From a virus, in the IMG/VR virus record IMGVR_UViG_3300021075_000322, positions 1 to 38,341 of that record: a stretch of DNA of 38,341 nucleotides. One strand, given 5' to 3'. Each line of letters starts with the position of its first letter. Within the stretch, counting starts at the first letter, position 1. The position numbers and the translations under genes are program-made. Positions 1-8,131 of the stretch are shown here, piece after piece. The notes under the pieces are model-generated. The model saw only the letters and a program-made list of their open reading frames with translations. It did not search any database and was not told where the DNA came from.

Positions 1-1
1 C

Positions 2-115
2 TACTTCATCGGCGGATTTTTCCTCTCGTTCGAATCACTCGAAAAGCTTGTACACCATAAAGTGGCAAGCCAACACGAAGAGGACCTCTTCCACGAACTC
101 AAAGCCATCGCATAA
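2..115 (+). CDS. C-terminal fragment of unknown protein (cut by window edge)
   Basis: An open frame runs from the window edge to a TAA and encodes 37 residues ending HELKAIA. It contains an aromatic/hydrophobic start (YFIGGFFLSF) followed by a charged helix. The beginning lies outside the window, so the product cannot be identified. It lies 12 bases upstream of the next rightward gene and probably shares its transcript. It runs opposite to the phage late genes, so it may be host DNA or a separate phage unit. Confidence 0.45.
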   Translation, partial: YFIGGFFLSFESLEKLVHHKVASQHEEDLFHELKAIA

Positions 116-127
116 CTCTTTCCCACT

Positions 128-619
128 ATGGAATCCCTCAAAAAAATATACACCATCGGCAAAGAGGTGGCATACATTTCTGCGGCACTCTACTTCATCC
201 TTCTTTTTCAGGAGCCTCAAACGGTGTTCATGTCCACTATAAAATTCCTCTCTCAATGGAACTATTTTATCCCCCAATTTTTTGCCTACTATTTATTTTT
301 TAAGAATTGGGAAAAAATCAAAGATAGAATTTTGGAGAGAAAAGCAGAAATAGAACACGGGGATACTTTCTTCGGGATTCCCAAAATCGACTTCGCAAAA
401 TTCTATGTCCTCGACAAAAACAACCGAGACACCATCGTTAACCGCTTCAAAGTTTCCCGGGAAATTGCGGAGAAAATCATCAGCAATTTGGAAAACAAAG
501 GCGCACTCACTCGCGGATCTTCTAACAGACTTCTCAAAACAAAAGACCGAATAAATGACATACTCCCCCTCCTCAACGAGTTAGATTTCCAAATTCTACG
601 AGACGGGCAAACCGCTTAA
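128..619 (+). CDS. Unknown protein: membrane segment plus winged-helix-like C-terminus
   Basis: This 163-residue protein has hydrophobic stretches at about residues 15-32 and 42-60, then a soluble C-terminal half. Residues about 98-130 (NRDTIVNRFKVSREIAEKII, then a short wing) look like a winged helix-turn-helix and loosely recall the FtsK gamma domain. I do not recognise a family with certainty. The ATG is preceded by TAACTCTTTCCCACT, a pyrimidine-rich leader like those in front of the phage genes, and not by a Shine-Dalgarno site. It converges on the late operon and is followed by repeats and a bidirectional terminator. It may belong to the host flank. Confidence 0.6.
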   Translation: MESLKKIYTIGKEVAYISAALYFILLFQEPQTVFMSTIKFLSQWNYFIPQFFAYYLFFKNWEKIKDRILERKAEIEHGDTFFGIPKIDFAKFYVLDKNNRDTIVNRFKVSREIAEKIISNLENKGALTRGSSNRLLKTKDRINDILPLLNELDFQILRDGQTA

Positions 620-671
620 ACAAGCCCGCAAACCGTCGGCAAACCGGTGGCAAAGTACCTGCAAACAGCAC
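607..671 (+). repeat. 11-bp phased direct repeats (GCAAAC type)
   Basis: Copies of a GCAAAC-led unit begin at 607, 628, 639, 650 and 661. The last four are spaced exactly 11 bases apart, about one helical turn, so a protein could bind all of them on one face of DNA. The first copy overlaps the stop region of the preceding gene. Possible roles are a protein-binding array at the element's left border or part of a recombination site; the sequence alone does not decide. Confidence 0.5.
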
Positions 672-682
672 TTTGCCAAAAC

Positions 683-713
683 AAAACCCCGCCACAATGG
701 ACGGGGTTTTTTT
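683..713. terminator. Bidirectional rho-independent terminator
   Basis: AAAACCCCG (683-691) pairs with CGGGGTTTT (702-710) around a short loop. A T-run follows on the plus strand, and T-rich sequence follows on the minus strand. It lies between the convergent gene ending at 619 and the leftward late operon ending at 786, so it can stop transcription from both sides. Confidence 0.85.
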
Positions 714-747
714 GTTGTGTTCCGTCATTGCGCCCCATGTTCCATCT

Positions 748-765
748 CCCCCCTTGTAAGGGGGG
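748..765. repeat. C-rich/G-rich palindrome, dispersed-repeat-like
   Basis: CCCCCCTT and AAGGGGGG form a perfect 8-bp palindrome with a 2-base spacer, followed by TAGGGGGGTAAAA. Palindromes of this CCCCTTGTAAGGGG type occur as dispersed repeats in many bacterial genomes (general knowledge, not searched here). It lies just past the stop codon of the M23 gene and lacks a T-run, so it is not itself a terminator. Confidence 0.5.
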
Positions 766-785
766 TAGGGGGGTAAAATTCTCCA

Positions 786-1277
786 TTACCCCAACACTCC
801 ACTCCACACTATCGTCGCCTTGGATTGGTCAAAGTACCCATAGTCACTCGTGTTGTAATTCTCAACGCCCCACGAAAAAAGGTCGGTAGTACTTCGTACT
901 AGGCGTCGTACTCCCCAGTGCAAGTGCGGACCAGTACTCATTCCCGTGCTTCCAGAGTACCCAATAACATCCCCAATGTTCACTTTCTGCCCATCGGTCA
1001 CGGCGAGTTTTGAGAGATGTCCATACACGCTCTCCAGAGCCTTTGTTTCGGAACGGAGCTTGATATGCAAGCCGTATCCGCTCTTCCCGTCGTCTTTCGT
1101 TTGTACGACTCCATCAAAAACGGCGTATACTGGAGTCCCCGCAGGAATACCAAAATCAATTCCGTTATGCGGTCGGGCTTTTCCGTTGTCGTATCCGTAC
1201 GCCCCAGTTTTGGCATAATCTGTCATTCCAAAAACCTGAGAAACTTTTGCCGGTGATTTTACGGGAGAGAGAAGCAT
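786..1277 (-). CDS. M23 family metallopeptidase (endolysin-type peptidoglycan endopeptidase)
   Basis: This 163-residue protein is essentially one LytM/M23 zinc peptidase domain, which cuts peptide cross-links in peptidoglycan. The first zinc motif HNGIDFG lies near residues 38-44, and the second motif, HLHWGV, near residue 118. The conserved core GDVIGYSGSTGMSTGPHLHW is intact. There is no signal peptide, so export would need a holin. It is the last gene of the leftward operon, downstream of holin-like genes, which is a normal place for a lysis enzyme; a virion-borne role is also possible. The start follows the leader TTTTTAATCCCTTTTTT directly before ATG. Confidence 0.9.
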   Translation of the reverse strand: MLLSPVKSPAKVSQVFGMTDYAKTGAYGYDNGKARPHNGIDFGIPAGTPVYAVFDGVVQTKDDGKSGYGLHIKLRSETKALESVYGHLSKLAVTDGQKVNIGDVIGYSGSTGMSTGPHLHWGVRRLVRSTTDLFSWGVENYNTSDYGYFDQSKATIVWSGVLG

Positions 1278-1294
1278 AAAAAAGGGATTAAAAA

Positions 1295-1456
1295 TTATTT
1301 TAAAAGAAAATGAAAAAGGTATTTTATGAGGTAGTAAATTTTTACAATAGGCATAAATTTCCCAAATCGTTCTATAAGTCTTTCATCTTTCAAGTGTTCC
1401 ATTTGTATTTGGATTCTTTCCTTATATGGTTTTGAATAAAATTCTTTAAGAGTCAT
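1295..1456 (-). CDS. Small basic protein with hydrophobic C-terminus
   Basis: This 53-residue product begins MTLKEFYSKPYKERIQIQME and ends in an aromatic/hydrophobic stretch (YYLIKYLFHFLLK) that could sit in a membrane. It starts 9 bases after the stop of the preceding gene, after CAAATTTTT. Its place among membrane proteins of the lysis region suggests an accessory lysis role. No family is recognised. Confidence 0.55.
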   Translation of the reverse strand: MTLKEFYSKPYKERIQIQMEHLKDERLIERFGKFMPIVKIYYLIKYLFHFLLK

Positions 1457-1465
1457 AAAAATTTG

Positions 1466-1813
1466 CTAAAGAGTTTTCAAAATAAACGCCATAATTACGG
1501 AGACAAGCGCGGCTACAGTGGCAATCTTTACCGAGGACCCCATTGTTATTGTCTTCACAATACTGAGCTCAGTTTTTATTTCTTTCAGTTCCAAATCCTT
1601 CGCTTTGTTCTGCTCTTGTAATCTCACAATATCATCATGGTCATCCCCTCTTTTATTCAATGTATCAACCAAGTTTTTCATTTCCGACAAAATTTTGCTC
1701 TCGAAAGATGAAAAATTTATTTGGTTGCGATTCCAATCTTTCTGTAAGTCAGAGAATTTGTCAGAAAGTACATTGATTTGCCGTTCAATCATTTCGATTC
1801 TCGCATCACTCAT
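1466..1813 (-). CDS. Coiled-coil protein with C-terminal membrane anchor (lysis region)
   Basis: This 115-residue protein has long heptad-rich helices up to about residue 90, including ERQINVLSDKFSDLQKDWNR and DIVRLQEQNKAKDLELKEI. One transmembrane helix ends the protein (VKIATVAALVSVIMAFILKTL). Such proteins commonly accompany phage holins (XhlA/hemolysin-like type) and anchor or regulate the lysis complex. The start chosen at 1813 shares ATGA with the stop of the upstream holin-like gene, which indicates translational coupling; the longer upstream reading is a shadow of that gene. Confidence 0.7.
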   Translation of the reverse strand: MSDARIEMIERQINVLSDKFSDLQKDWNRNQINFSSFESKILSEMKNLVDTLNKRGDDHDDIVRLQEQNKAKDLELKEIKTELSIVKTITMGSSVKIATVAALVSVIMAFILKTL

Positions 1814-2043
1814 TCTTGCGGTGGTAAAAGTTCGGTTGTCCCTTCTTGTATGGGGGGCGCAGTGGGTAAGGTTCCATCTCCTGCTGTCTTCCCTTTTGAA
1901 TACGCATAAAACGCGCCAAAAACCATACTGGAAAGCAACATAAAATTGTTTTCCGAGAGTTTTCCGATGAGAAATGATGCGCAAACCGTTACTGCCATCA
2001 GCAGAAAAACAATATGCGACATAGAGGGGAATTTGAATTTCAT
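1810..2043 (-). CDS. Holin candidate, two transmembrane segments
   Basis: This 77-residue protein has two hydrophobic helices (SHIVFLLMAVTVCASFLIG and NFMLLSSMVFGAFYAYSKG) and a soluble proline/glutamate-rich tail ending LLPPQE. Size and topology fit a class II-like holin, which would let the M23 enzyme reach the wall. The start at 2043 lies 2 bases after the preceding TAA; an in-frame ATG at 2055 would add MENN. The function rests on topology and neighbours, not on a recognised family signature. Confidence 0.65.
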   Translation of the reverse strand: MKFKFPSMSHIVFLLMAVTVCASFLIGKLSENNFMLLSSMVFGAFYAYSKGKTAGDGTLPTAPPIQEGTTELLPPQE

Positions 2044-2044
2044 A

Positions 2045-2203
2045 TTATTTTCCAAAAAATTCTAAAGTTTTTTTTGTGTCCTGCAATTCTGTAGACAGTC
2101 GGTCATATTCCTCCAAGTCTCCAGCTTTAAAAGCCATCAATTTTCTGGTTTCAAGATCTTGTATTTTTTTTTCAATGATTTCCTTCACTTCTTCAATGGT
2201 CAT
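2045..2203 (-). CDS. Small helical protein
   Basis: This 52-residue, highly charged protein (MTIEEVKEIIEKKIQDLETR...) is predicted to be a helical hairpin or coiled coil. The start at 2203 is preferred over the upstream one because it directly follows the leader TTTTTTAACCCCCCACGAA, one of the recurring leaders of this genome. It lies between the large tail gene and the holin candidate. The function is unknown. Confidence 0.6.
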   Translation of the reverse strand: MTIEEVKEIIEKKIQDLETRKLMAFKAGDLEEYDRLSTELQDTKKTLEFFGK

Positions 2204-2214
2204 TTCGTGGGGGG

Positions 2215-5058
2215 TTAAAAAATAAGAGCGCGCCAAAGTTTTTGTCCTGTGTGCTGCATTACATACAGATATTTCAACAAATCAGCAGTAAGGCACACCA
2301 TCATCCTGTTCCCTATCAATACCGCTCCATGGGTATCATCCACCTGAAATGCCCCGACTATTCTGTCGTTTGTGAAATCTAAAGCAAATATTCTTCCTAC
2401 CGTTGCCGATGAGGCATGAAGATATATTTTGTCTCCTCCGTCGTACGCATACATGGCACCGGTAGAGAATACTTCTTGTTGAGGGGAGTAGTGCCGCCCG
2501 TGTTCCCATGTCACAGTTGTCAAATCAAAAATATCGAAAGTGTTTGATCCTCCTCCTCTTGGAAAGAATAAAAATTTTCCTTTTGTTGCGGCGTCAGAAT
2601 TTCCAAAAATCCAAAGCAATTCAATTCCGGCACCTCTCACTGGAATAGAAAGAATTGAATATGAAGAGGTGGCATCAGGCGCTGTTATCGCTCCTGTGGT
2701 GAGTACAGTTCCCGTGTTTGAGGTAATGGAAGCCTCTTGCCCCAAAGCAGTTCCTCCCGTTACTCGCACTCTTTTCCCTGCCAAATAGTTCGTTTTCCAG
2801 TTCTTCGTTCCTGTCTCTGTAATACTTCCGATTGTTCCCGCTGTCATAAGCCCCCATGAATCTGCTACCTCATAAAAAGTAGTAGCATCAGGAGTGAACC
2901 CTTGAGCCGTAAAATTGAGAGTGTTGGAAGTGTTAGAGGTGATTGTAATTATTCCAGAACCAAGTCCCGTACCAGCCTCAATTCTCATTTTGTACCCCGC
3001 CCATTGGTTCACATCCCAGTTTTTCGTAGAATCCACAAGAGTTGTAGGGCTTCCTCCCGTAGCAAACCCATTTCTTGCCTTGTTGGCTTGTTTATAAATT
3101 TCTTCACATCCAAAAGCCTTCGCATCATAAATTTGATATTTTGATGTTCCATTTACTCCCGCCACAATCGTTGCCACCGTTAAAGTGTTTGCAGTATTCG
3201 CCGTAATCCATCGGATTTGGGATGTAGGATTCACCCCTGAAACTTCCAAATGCACCAATTTCCCGACAAACTCGTTTGGAGTCCAGTTTTTTGAAGAATC
3301 TACAATTAAGGTGGTACTTTGTGAGTTGCTCGCTGCCATATTCGCCGTTGCTGTAATAGCAACAGAAAAAGAAGTAGTAGAATTTACACCAATAATGGTA
3401 TGTTGAGCATTCCAAGCTCCTTCTGAGCATCCTGCGAATGTTATCGAGTCTCCATTTTTGAACCAGTGAGAAGAGGCGGTTGTTATCAATGCCGTTGGTC
3501 CAACGGTTGTAATATTGATTGTACACAATGTTCCCGTTCCTCCCGTTGTCGCCTTCCCTGTCCCCGTAGTAAACCCAGTAACAGTCCCAGAATGTACCAA
3601 TTCAAGCCCTGTCACCGCTCCTGCGGTATCAATGGAGGTCACTATCACTTGCGCTCCAGTACCACCAACCGAACAGGTCAAAATATCTCCTACCACATAC
3701 CCTGATCCACCAGCAGTGGGAGAAGATGCAATAGACTGAACCCCTGCCGCTATTCTCACTCCAGTAGAGATACCAACAGGCTTCCACCCATTAATTTTTA
3801 CGGTAATGTTGGAGGTAATACCGTCATCATAATTTTCCCCCTGAGACCAGAAATCATTTTTTTCTGAGTAAGAATAAATTGCAGAGGCAGCGTTCCCTCC
3901 CATAAAAATTTTGTCATAATCTGCCCATACTTCATAAATTGAGGTTGCATCCGGAGTAATATCCCACGACTTCTCTACTATAAAAACGGTGGCAGTATTG
4001 CAGACAATTCTTCTACTTTGTCCTCTCCCTGTCCCTGAGGTGATACGAATCCTATGGTTTGCGTATCGGTTCGGTGTCATCGTTTGAACGGTATCTGTGA
4101 GAGTTCGCGCAGACCCTGCCGTTGCTGTGGAAGTAATAAAAGCACTTCCGTATTTCCCGATATTTACCAAAGAAAAATCTGTTCCCAGTGCCGCTAAAAT
4201 AAGAGATTGCGGGGTTGTTTTGGTCTGCCATTGGTCATGCAAACAATCGTAATACTGAAGAGAATAAAAAGGCGCAGCCGCAAGAGACGACAAAAGGTAA
4301 ATTCCTCCCGTATCGGTGTTAAAAGTGGAGGTGTAGTCTGGAATAGTTGTCCAAGCAGAATCTACCGTGAAAGAGGTAGAAAGGATTTTATAGTGAGCTT
4401 GCAATCCAGCTGTAACGACTGGCAAAGCGTATGGTGCATTGGCAATAAAAGGCTGGTTGTTCCAGTGGTCATGTGGCTGTAAATTCGCATCTGAGAAATA
4501 AAGCGTCGTTTGGTCATTGTAGAGCACTTTTTTATATTGCGTTGCGTCCGTTCCAAAAGTAATTCCCGCCAAATACCCTTTCCATTGATTGAATTTCCAT
4601 TTCTTTAAGGAATCGGAAAGAGATGCTGTAGTCGTTGCTGTAATCACCCCGAAATCATTTACCGTTTCTACAGGAGCAGAAAGGATTCTTTCTTGTCCTG
4701 CCCCCGTTCCGTCTTCAATAGTAATTTTTGCCCCTACCATCTCTTTTCCTTTCAATCCTGGAATCACGACAGAATTGGACCCCGCAGAAAGTACGCTCCC
4801 GTGGTATCCTTGATTTTGTGCGTATATCATGGAAGCCCCAACCGTAGGGGCAACATTCGGAGAAGCCAATTGCTGGTAACAATCTCCAACGAGGTCGTAT
4901 TTGTAAAAAACAGACCCTACCAAATAGTATGAATCTCTTTTGTATCCGTCTTGTCTTGAGCACATACAAGAAATTGCAGTAGACGCAACGGGCGATTGGT
5001 TACATAATTCCCAAAAAGGAAGATCTACCATTGGTTTGTTCGTATTGCTAACTGGCAT
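2215..5058 (-). CDS. Large tail protein with repeated approx. 60-residue modules
   Basis: This 947-residue protein contains at least five copies of a module with a K-N-W / N-x-x-x-G / R-I-x-x-G-T-G-x-G-Q / PDATSxYE pattern. Examples are TLVDSTKNWDVNQWAGYKMR and TETGTKNWKTNYLAGKRVRV. The C-terminus has a beta-propeller look (DGGDKIYLHASSATVGRIFA). It follows the fibre/baseplate genes and precedes the lysis genes, so it is likely a distal tail or receptor-binding structural protein. The leader before the ATG is T-rich (TTTTTTCTTAATTTTT). The module is known in uncharacterised phage tail proteins; the exact role is inferred. Confidence 0.7.
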   Translation of the reverse strand: MPVSNTNKPMVDLPFWELCNQSPVASTAISCMCSRQDGYKRDSYYLVGSVFYKYDLVGDCYQQLASPNVAPTVGASMIYAQNQGYHGSVLSAGSNSVVIPGLKGKEMVGAKITIEDGTGAGQERILSAPVETVNDFGVITATTTASLSDSLKKWKFNQWKGYLAGITFGTDATQYKKVLYNDQTTLYFSDANLQPHDHWNNQPFIANAPYALPVVTAGLQAHYKILSTSFTVDSAWTTIPDYTSTFNTDTGGIYLLSSLAAAPFYSLQYYDCLHDQWQTKTTPQSLILAALGTDFSLVNIGKYGSAFITSTATAGSARTLTDTVQTMTPNRYANHRIRITSGTGRGQSRRIVCNTATVFIVEKSWDITPDATSIYEVWADYDKIFMGGNAASAIYSYSEKNDFWSQGENYDDGITSNITVKINGWKPVGISTGVRIAAGVQSIASSPTAGGSGYVVGDILTCSVGGTGAQVIVTSIDTAGAVTGLELVHSGTVTGFTTGTGKATTGGTGTLCTINITTVGPTALITTASSHWFKNGDSITFAGCSEGAWNAQHTIIGVNSTTSFSVAITATANMAASNSQSTTLIVDSSKNWTPNEFVGKLVHLEVSGVNPTSQIRWITANTANTLTVATIVAGVNGTSKYQIYDAKAFGCEEIYKQANKARNGFATGGSPTTLVDSTKNWDVNQWAGYKMRIEAGTGLGSGIITITSNTSNTLNFTAQGFTPDATTFYEVADSWGLMTAGTIGSITETGTKNWKTNYLAGKRVRVTGGTALGQEASITSNTGTVLTTGAITAPDATSSYSILSIPVRGAGIELLWIFGNSDAATKGKFLFFPRGGGSNTFDIFDLTTVTWEHGRHYSPQQEVFSTGAMYAYDGGDKIYLHASSATVGRIFALDFTNDRIVGAFQVDDTHGAVLIGNRMMVCLTADLLKYLYVMQHTGQKLWRALIF

Positions 5059-5063
5059 AAAAA

Positions 5064-5624
5064 TTAAGAAAAAATAAGGTTTGACCGTATCCCACTATTG
5101 TATCCCGTTCTTGAAATTCCTTTCACTTGAGAAAAGGCATTTACTCCCCCCATATTCGACTGATTTGTCATAGTGGCAAGCGTTGTAAGAGTGGTAAGAG
5201 TGTTAAGAGTTCCCAATGTGTTAGTAGCAAGAGAGGGGAGAGAGTTCACATCAATACTCAATCGATTTGTTCCTGCTGTAACGATTCCCAAAGGTTTCAA
5301 CATTCTCAGCATTGCCCTTGCAATCCATCCCCCGTTGTCTTCCACCGCAGTTCCTATTTCTTGCGCAGTAGGAGCATTTTTTCCGTCGTCGTAATAAATC
5401 AAAAGCGGGTCAGTGTTACTCATTGCAGAGGTGTCGTAATCTAAGGTGAGAACATTGCCAAAAACCGTTCCCCCTTTCGTAGGATCCGCAAAATTGTAAA
5501 TAATGGCGTTCGTGTTCACATTGGTGATCAGCAACACTCCGTCCAGAGATATGGAAGAATAATCCAAAAAAGATACTGTTTTTGCTGTTTTATTGAAGCC
5601 GTAGTTTGAGATTTTTACTTTCAT
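5064..5624 (-). CDS. Tail/baseplate-associated structural protein
   Basis: This 186-residue protein begins MKVKISNYGFNKTAKTVSFL. A beta-rich N-terminal half (LDGVLLITNVNTNAIIYNFA) is followed by a low-complexity segment rich in T, L and N (TLGTLNTLTTLTTLATMTNQ). The start at 5624 shares ATGA with the stop of the preceding gene. This N-terminal type often occurs in genes next to phage fibre proteins. The product is probably structural, but the family is not firmly recognised. Confidence 0.6.
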   Translation of the reverse strand: MKVKISNYGFNKTAKTVSFLDYSSISLDGVLLITNVNTNAIIYNFADPTKGGTVFGNVLTLDYDTSAMSNTDPLLIYYDDGKNAPTAQEIGTAVEDNGGWIARAMLRMLKPLGIVTAGTNRLSIDVNSLPSLATNTLGTLNTLTTLTTLATMTNQSNMGGVNAFSQVKGISRTGYNSGIRSNLIFS

Positions 5625-5848
5625 AGTGCAACAGATAAGGCAATGGCAAGGGTTGTGTCCGATTTCTGGTTTAACGCATTCTGTAAATCCGTTTGCTCCG
5701 ACAAAAGCCCAGTAATGCGTCCCCACAGTGCAAAATTGGAAAACTTTTGCAGCACAATCTGGTTCAGTTTTTTAGCAAACGAAATCTTTTTTGTGTAGTT
5801 CATAATCGTAATGGGAACCGCCGTTCGTTTTATGACGATGTGGGTCAT
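5621..5848 (-). CDS. Small tail protein with ITGxLSxQTDLQxAL motif
   Basis: This 75-residue protein contains WGRITGLLSEQTDLQNALNQK near residues 42-62. That motif is widespread in phage tail fibre and tail tip proteins. It is coupled by ATGA overlaps at both ends (5845-5848 and 5621-5624), so its translation depends on its neighbours. It is probably a small structural or fibre-trimer component. Confidence 0.6.
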   Translation of the reverse strand: MTHIVIKRTAVPITIMNYTKKISFAKKLNQIVLQKFSNFALWGRITGLLSEQTDLQNALNQKSDTTLAIALSVAL

Positions 5849-6195
5849 TTTCCGCGAATATTAAGAGTAATCGTTCCCCCCATTTGGGTCGTTTTATTGC
5901 CAGAAGGGTCAGTTTGAAGAACATAGTATCGGCATTCGTTATTCCCAATGGCTGTCCAATCAGTATCGCTCAATAAAAGCGTCGCTATTCCTGTTGTTGG
6001 GGAAGAAATCGTCATGTTCTTTGTAAGGAGGATCGAATAATCAGCATTTTTTAAGATAACAAAAGAAAGCGTGTACCCCGTCAAATTAGATGCAGTCCCA
6101 TCACTTTCTGTAAATTCCAAATCAAATGCTTCGTTATCGCCTTTTGTCAGAACGATTGGAACACTGGGTGCCGAGTAGTCGAGTATTGCTTGCAT
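5845..6195 (-). CDS. Baseplate upper protein-like (BppU N-terminal/Ig-like) protein
   Basis: This 116-residue beta-rich protein has the layout seen in N-terminal domains of siphophage baseplate upper proteins: VPIVLTKGDNEAFDLEFTES, a GYTLSFVILKNADYS strand pair and TGIATLLLSDTDW. It probably links receptor-binding proteins to the baseplate. Its start overlaps the stop of the preceding gene (TAATG), and its stop overlaps the next start (ATGA). Confidence 0.6.
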   Translation of the reverse strand: MQAILDYSAPSVPIVLTKGDNEAFDLEFTESDGTASNLTGYTLSFVILKNADYSILLTKNMTISSPTTGIATLLLSDTDWTAIGNNECRYYVLQTDPSGNKTTQMGGTITLNIRGK

Positions 6196-7544
6196 TACAA
6201 AGCGGGGTAAAAAGTCGTACCATCGGTTATCATCAACAATCCATTCGCGTTCAAAAGAGCCTCATTTGCAAGCCCGTATAAACTCGTGCTCTGGATTGTT
6301 CCCGAAAGGTTATATTTCCTCAGGAGATAAGGCGTCGTGTTGTCTTTCGCATAAATGGAGGAGGTATCAACGGCGAAATAATCAAAATACCCCGCAGTGG
6401 TACCACAAGTAATAATAGCCCCCGCCGTAAGAGTGGTGCCGGATATAGTCGCTTGTTTTACTACAAGGTCAGGGTAAGAAACAATAATCCCTGTTTTGTT
6501 TGATTCGGCAAACCCTCCGGCGTATTTTGCGGATATATTATCAACGGACCCATAAAAAGCAGTCCCACCTTCAGCCCCTACAAAAATAGAACTCCCTGTA
6601 GTTGTTAATGTTTCAGTATATGTTCCATTCGCGCTCCTACTTGTTCCCTGCGTTGTACCTATAATGAAGTGAACATTTCCGATAGAAATATTTTTTACTT
6701 CAAAAGAAGTATTGTATTGACTAGTTTTTGATTGTGTTGGAGATGTCGTTAAATATACTTTCGTAAAATTTGAGCCAGTAGAGTCTGCTTCAAAATTTGT
6801 CCCATCAAAAGTCCAATTTGCCTCAAAAGTCCAGTTCGTAGCAGTTGGGAAAGAACCATCTACTACCAATTCACTCCCCACCGCATTGGTAATCTCAAAA
6901 TAAGTCTCTGCCACCGCGGAAACCGTTATTGTTCCGTTATTGTTCGCATTCGTAAATCCTGCAATATTCAAAACTTGTCCCGTTGCCATTCCATTGGTCA
7001 CAAAAAGCGGTGCTGTCCCTGTTCCCGTGTAAGTGTACCGCCAAGTCGATCCCGTGGGGTTTGTAATCGTAAATTGTGTCGTAGCATCTCCAAAACGGTA
7101 TCCTGCCCCGTTGTTAAAAAACAGTTTTGTTCCATCACTCGCCATTCCAAAAGTCGTACTATTCCCAAAAAAAGAATGCGTCATCAAAGTCCCACCCCCT
7201 GCAATATTCGTTGCAGAATACCGGTACACACGGTGGTTATTCGATGCGTCCCGTAAAAGCACATACACATAGCTTCCGATTTTGCATATTCCTCCCATCG
7301 CCGTGGCACTTGCCCAATCGGTCGTAACACTTCTGCTTTCTCGGTTTCCTCCAGTGGTGTTAAAAACGAGAAGAGTCGTTCCACTCGCCGCCGCCAAAAA
7401 TCCCACATCGTCGGTAAAGGTCATTCCGCTTCCGAGAATATTTTTCTTCCCGTACACCGCAAGCCCAATCACCATTTTGTGCGCGTCGTTCAGGTCGACC
7501 GCTGGCAATTGCTCTCCCGCCGCATAATTGGTTCTAAAAGACAT
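6195..7544 (-). CDS. Tail fibre / receptor-binding protein candidate
   Basis: This 449-residue protein starts MSFRTNYAAGEQLPAVDLND, which resembles the attachment end of phage tail fibres. Long beta-rich, Ser/Thr/Gly-rich segments follow. The middle (about 225-330, with GSFPTATNWTFEANWTFDGTN) looks like a carbohydrate-binding jelly-roll domain, and the rest repeats propeller-like units (GMASDGTKLFFNNGAGYRF). It is probably the host-recognition protein. The call rests on composition and neighbours. Confidence 0.65.
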   Translation of the reverse strand: MSFRTNYAAGEQLPAVDLNDAHKMVIGLAVYGKKNILGSGMTFTDDVGFLAAASGTTLLVFNTTGGNRESRSVTTDWASATAMGGICKIGSYVYVLLRDASNNHRVYRYSATNIAGGGTLMTHSFFGNSTTFGMASDGTKLFFNNGAGYRFGDATTQFTITNPTGSTWRYTYTGTGTAPLFVTNGMATGQVLNIAGFTNANNNGTITVSAVAETYFEITNAVGSELVVDGSFPTATNWTFEANWTFDGTNFEADSTGSNFTKVYLTTSPTQSKTSQYNTSFEVKNISIGNVHFIIGTTQGTSRSANGTYTETLTTTGSSIFVGAEGGTAFYGSVDNISAKYAGGFAESNKTGIIVSYPDLVVKQATISGTTLTAGAIITCGTTAGYFDYFAVDTSSIYAKDNTTPYLLRKYNLSGTIQSTSLYGLANEALLNANGLLMITDGTTFYPAL

Positions 7545-7549
7545 TTTTC

Positions 7550-8131
7550 TTAATTACTAAAAGTGTGGGAAGTATCAATCGTCATGGTTTTTGCCGAAGT
7601 TTTCGAAAAAGTCGGGGACACCAAAATCCGAGAGAATATCGTTCCGCTATTCGCTGTCCCCGATGCACTCCCACTAAAAAGCCCAAATTCCGAAATGGTG
7701 TACCCATTTGCAGAAGAAAGACCAATAAAAAGAGTGTTATAGATCACATTCCCCACGCGTGACTGGGAAGTAATTGTCGCCCGATATACTTCCGTCCCCA
7801 ATTGTGTGTCCCCACTAGCAGGAGCAGAAGACCCCGTTCCCACTGCCCCGTATGCTATTTTAGGACTAAAAGAACCAGCAGGACTTGCATTGATGCAATA
7901 CTCCGCAATATTCGCAAAACCAACATCTGGAACAATATTTTTTACCACCTCTTTCCGTATGGCGAATTTTGCATGATATTTTTCCAATTCTTTTCGAAAT
8001 TCTCGCCCCTCAGCAATAAGCATCTCTATTCGTCCCACCATTTTCTTGGCGAGGGATGAAGACGCATCACACTCGACAATGGTGTACATTCCAAGGGTTT
8101 TTATGCCAGCAGGAGGGAGAAGAGTATTCAT
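7550..8131 (-). CDS. Baseplate/tail fibre-proximal protein
   Basis: This 193-residue protein begins MNTLLPPAGIKTLGMYTIVE and has a helical N-terminal third. The C-terminal part (KIAYGAVGTGSSAPASGDTQ, then YTISEFGLFSG) matches a module common in phage tail proteins between the hub and fibres. The start at 8131 shares ATGA with the stop of the hub gene; the upstream alternative overlaps that gene further and is less likely. Confidence 0.6.
   Translation of the reverse strand: MNTLLPPAGIKTLGMYTIVECDASSSLAKKMVGRIEMLIAEGREFRKELEKYHAKFAIRKEVVKNIVPDVGFANIAEYCINASPAGSFSPKIAYGAVGTGSSAPASGDTQLGTEVYRATITSQSRVGNVIYNTLFIGLSSANGYTISEFGLFSGSASGTANSGTIFSRILVSPTFSKTSAKTMTIDTSHTFSN

Noticed and set aside
748-773. 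Terminator of the M23 gene
   Set aside because: The palindrome is strong but no T-run follows on either strand. The hairpin at 683-710 is the proper terminator.
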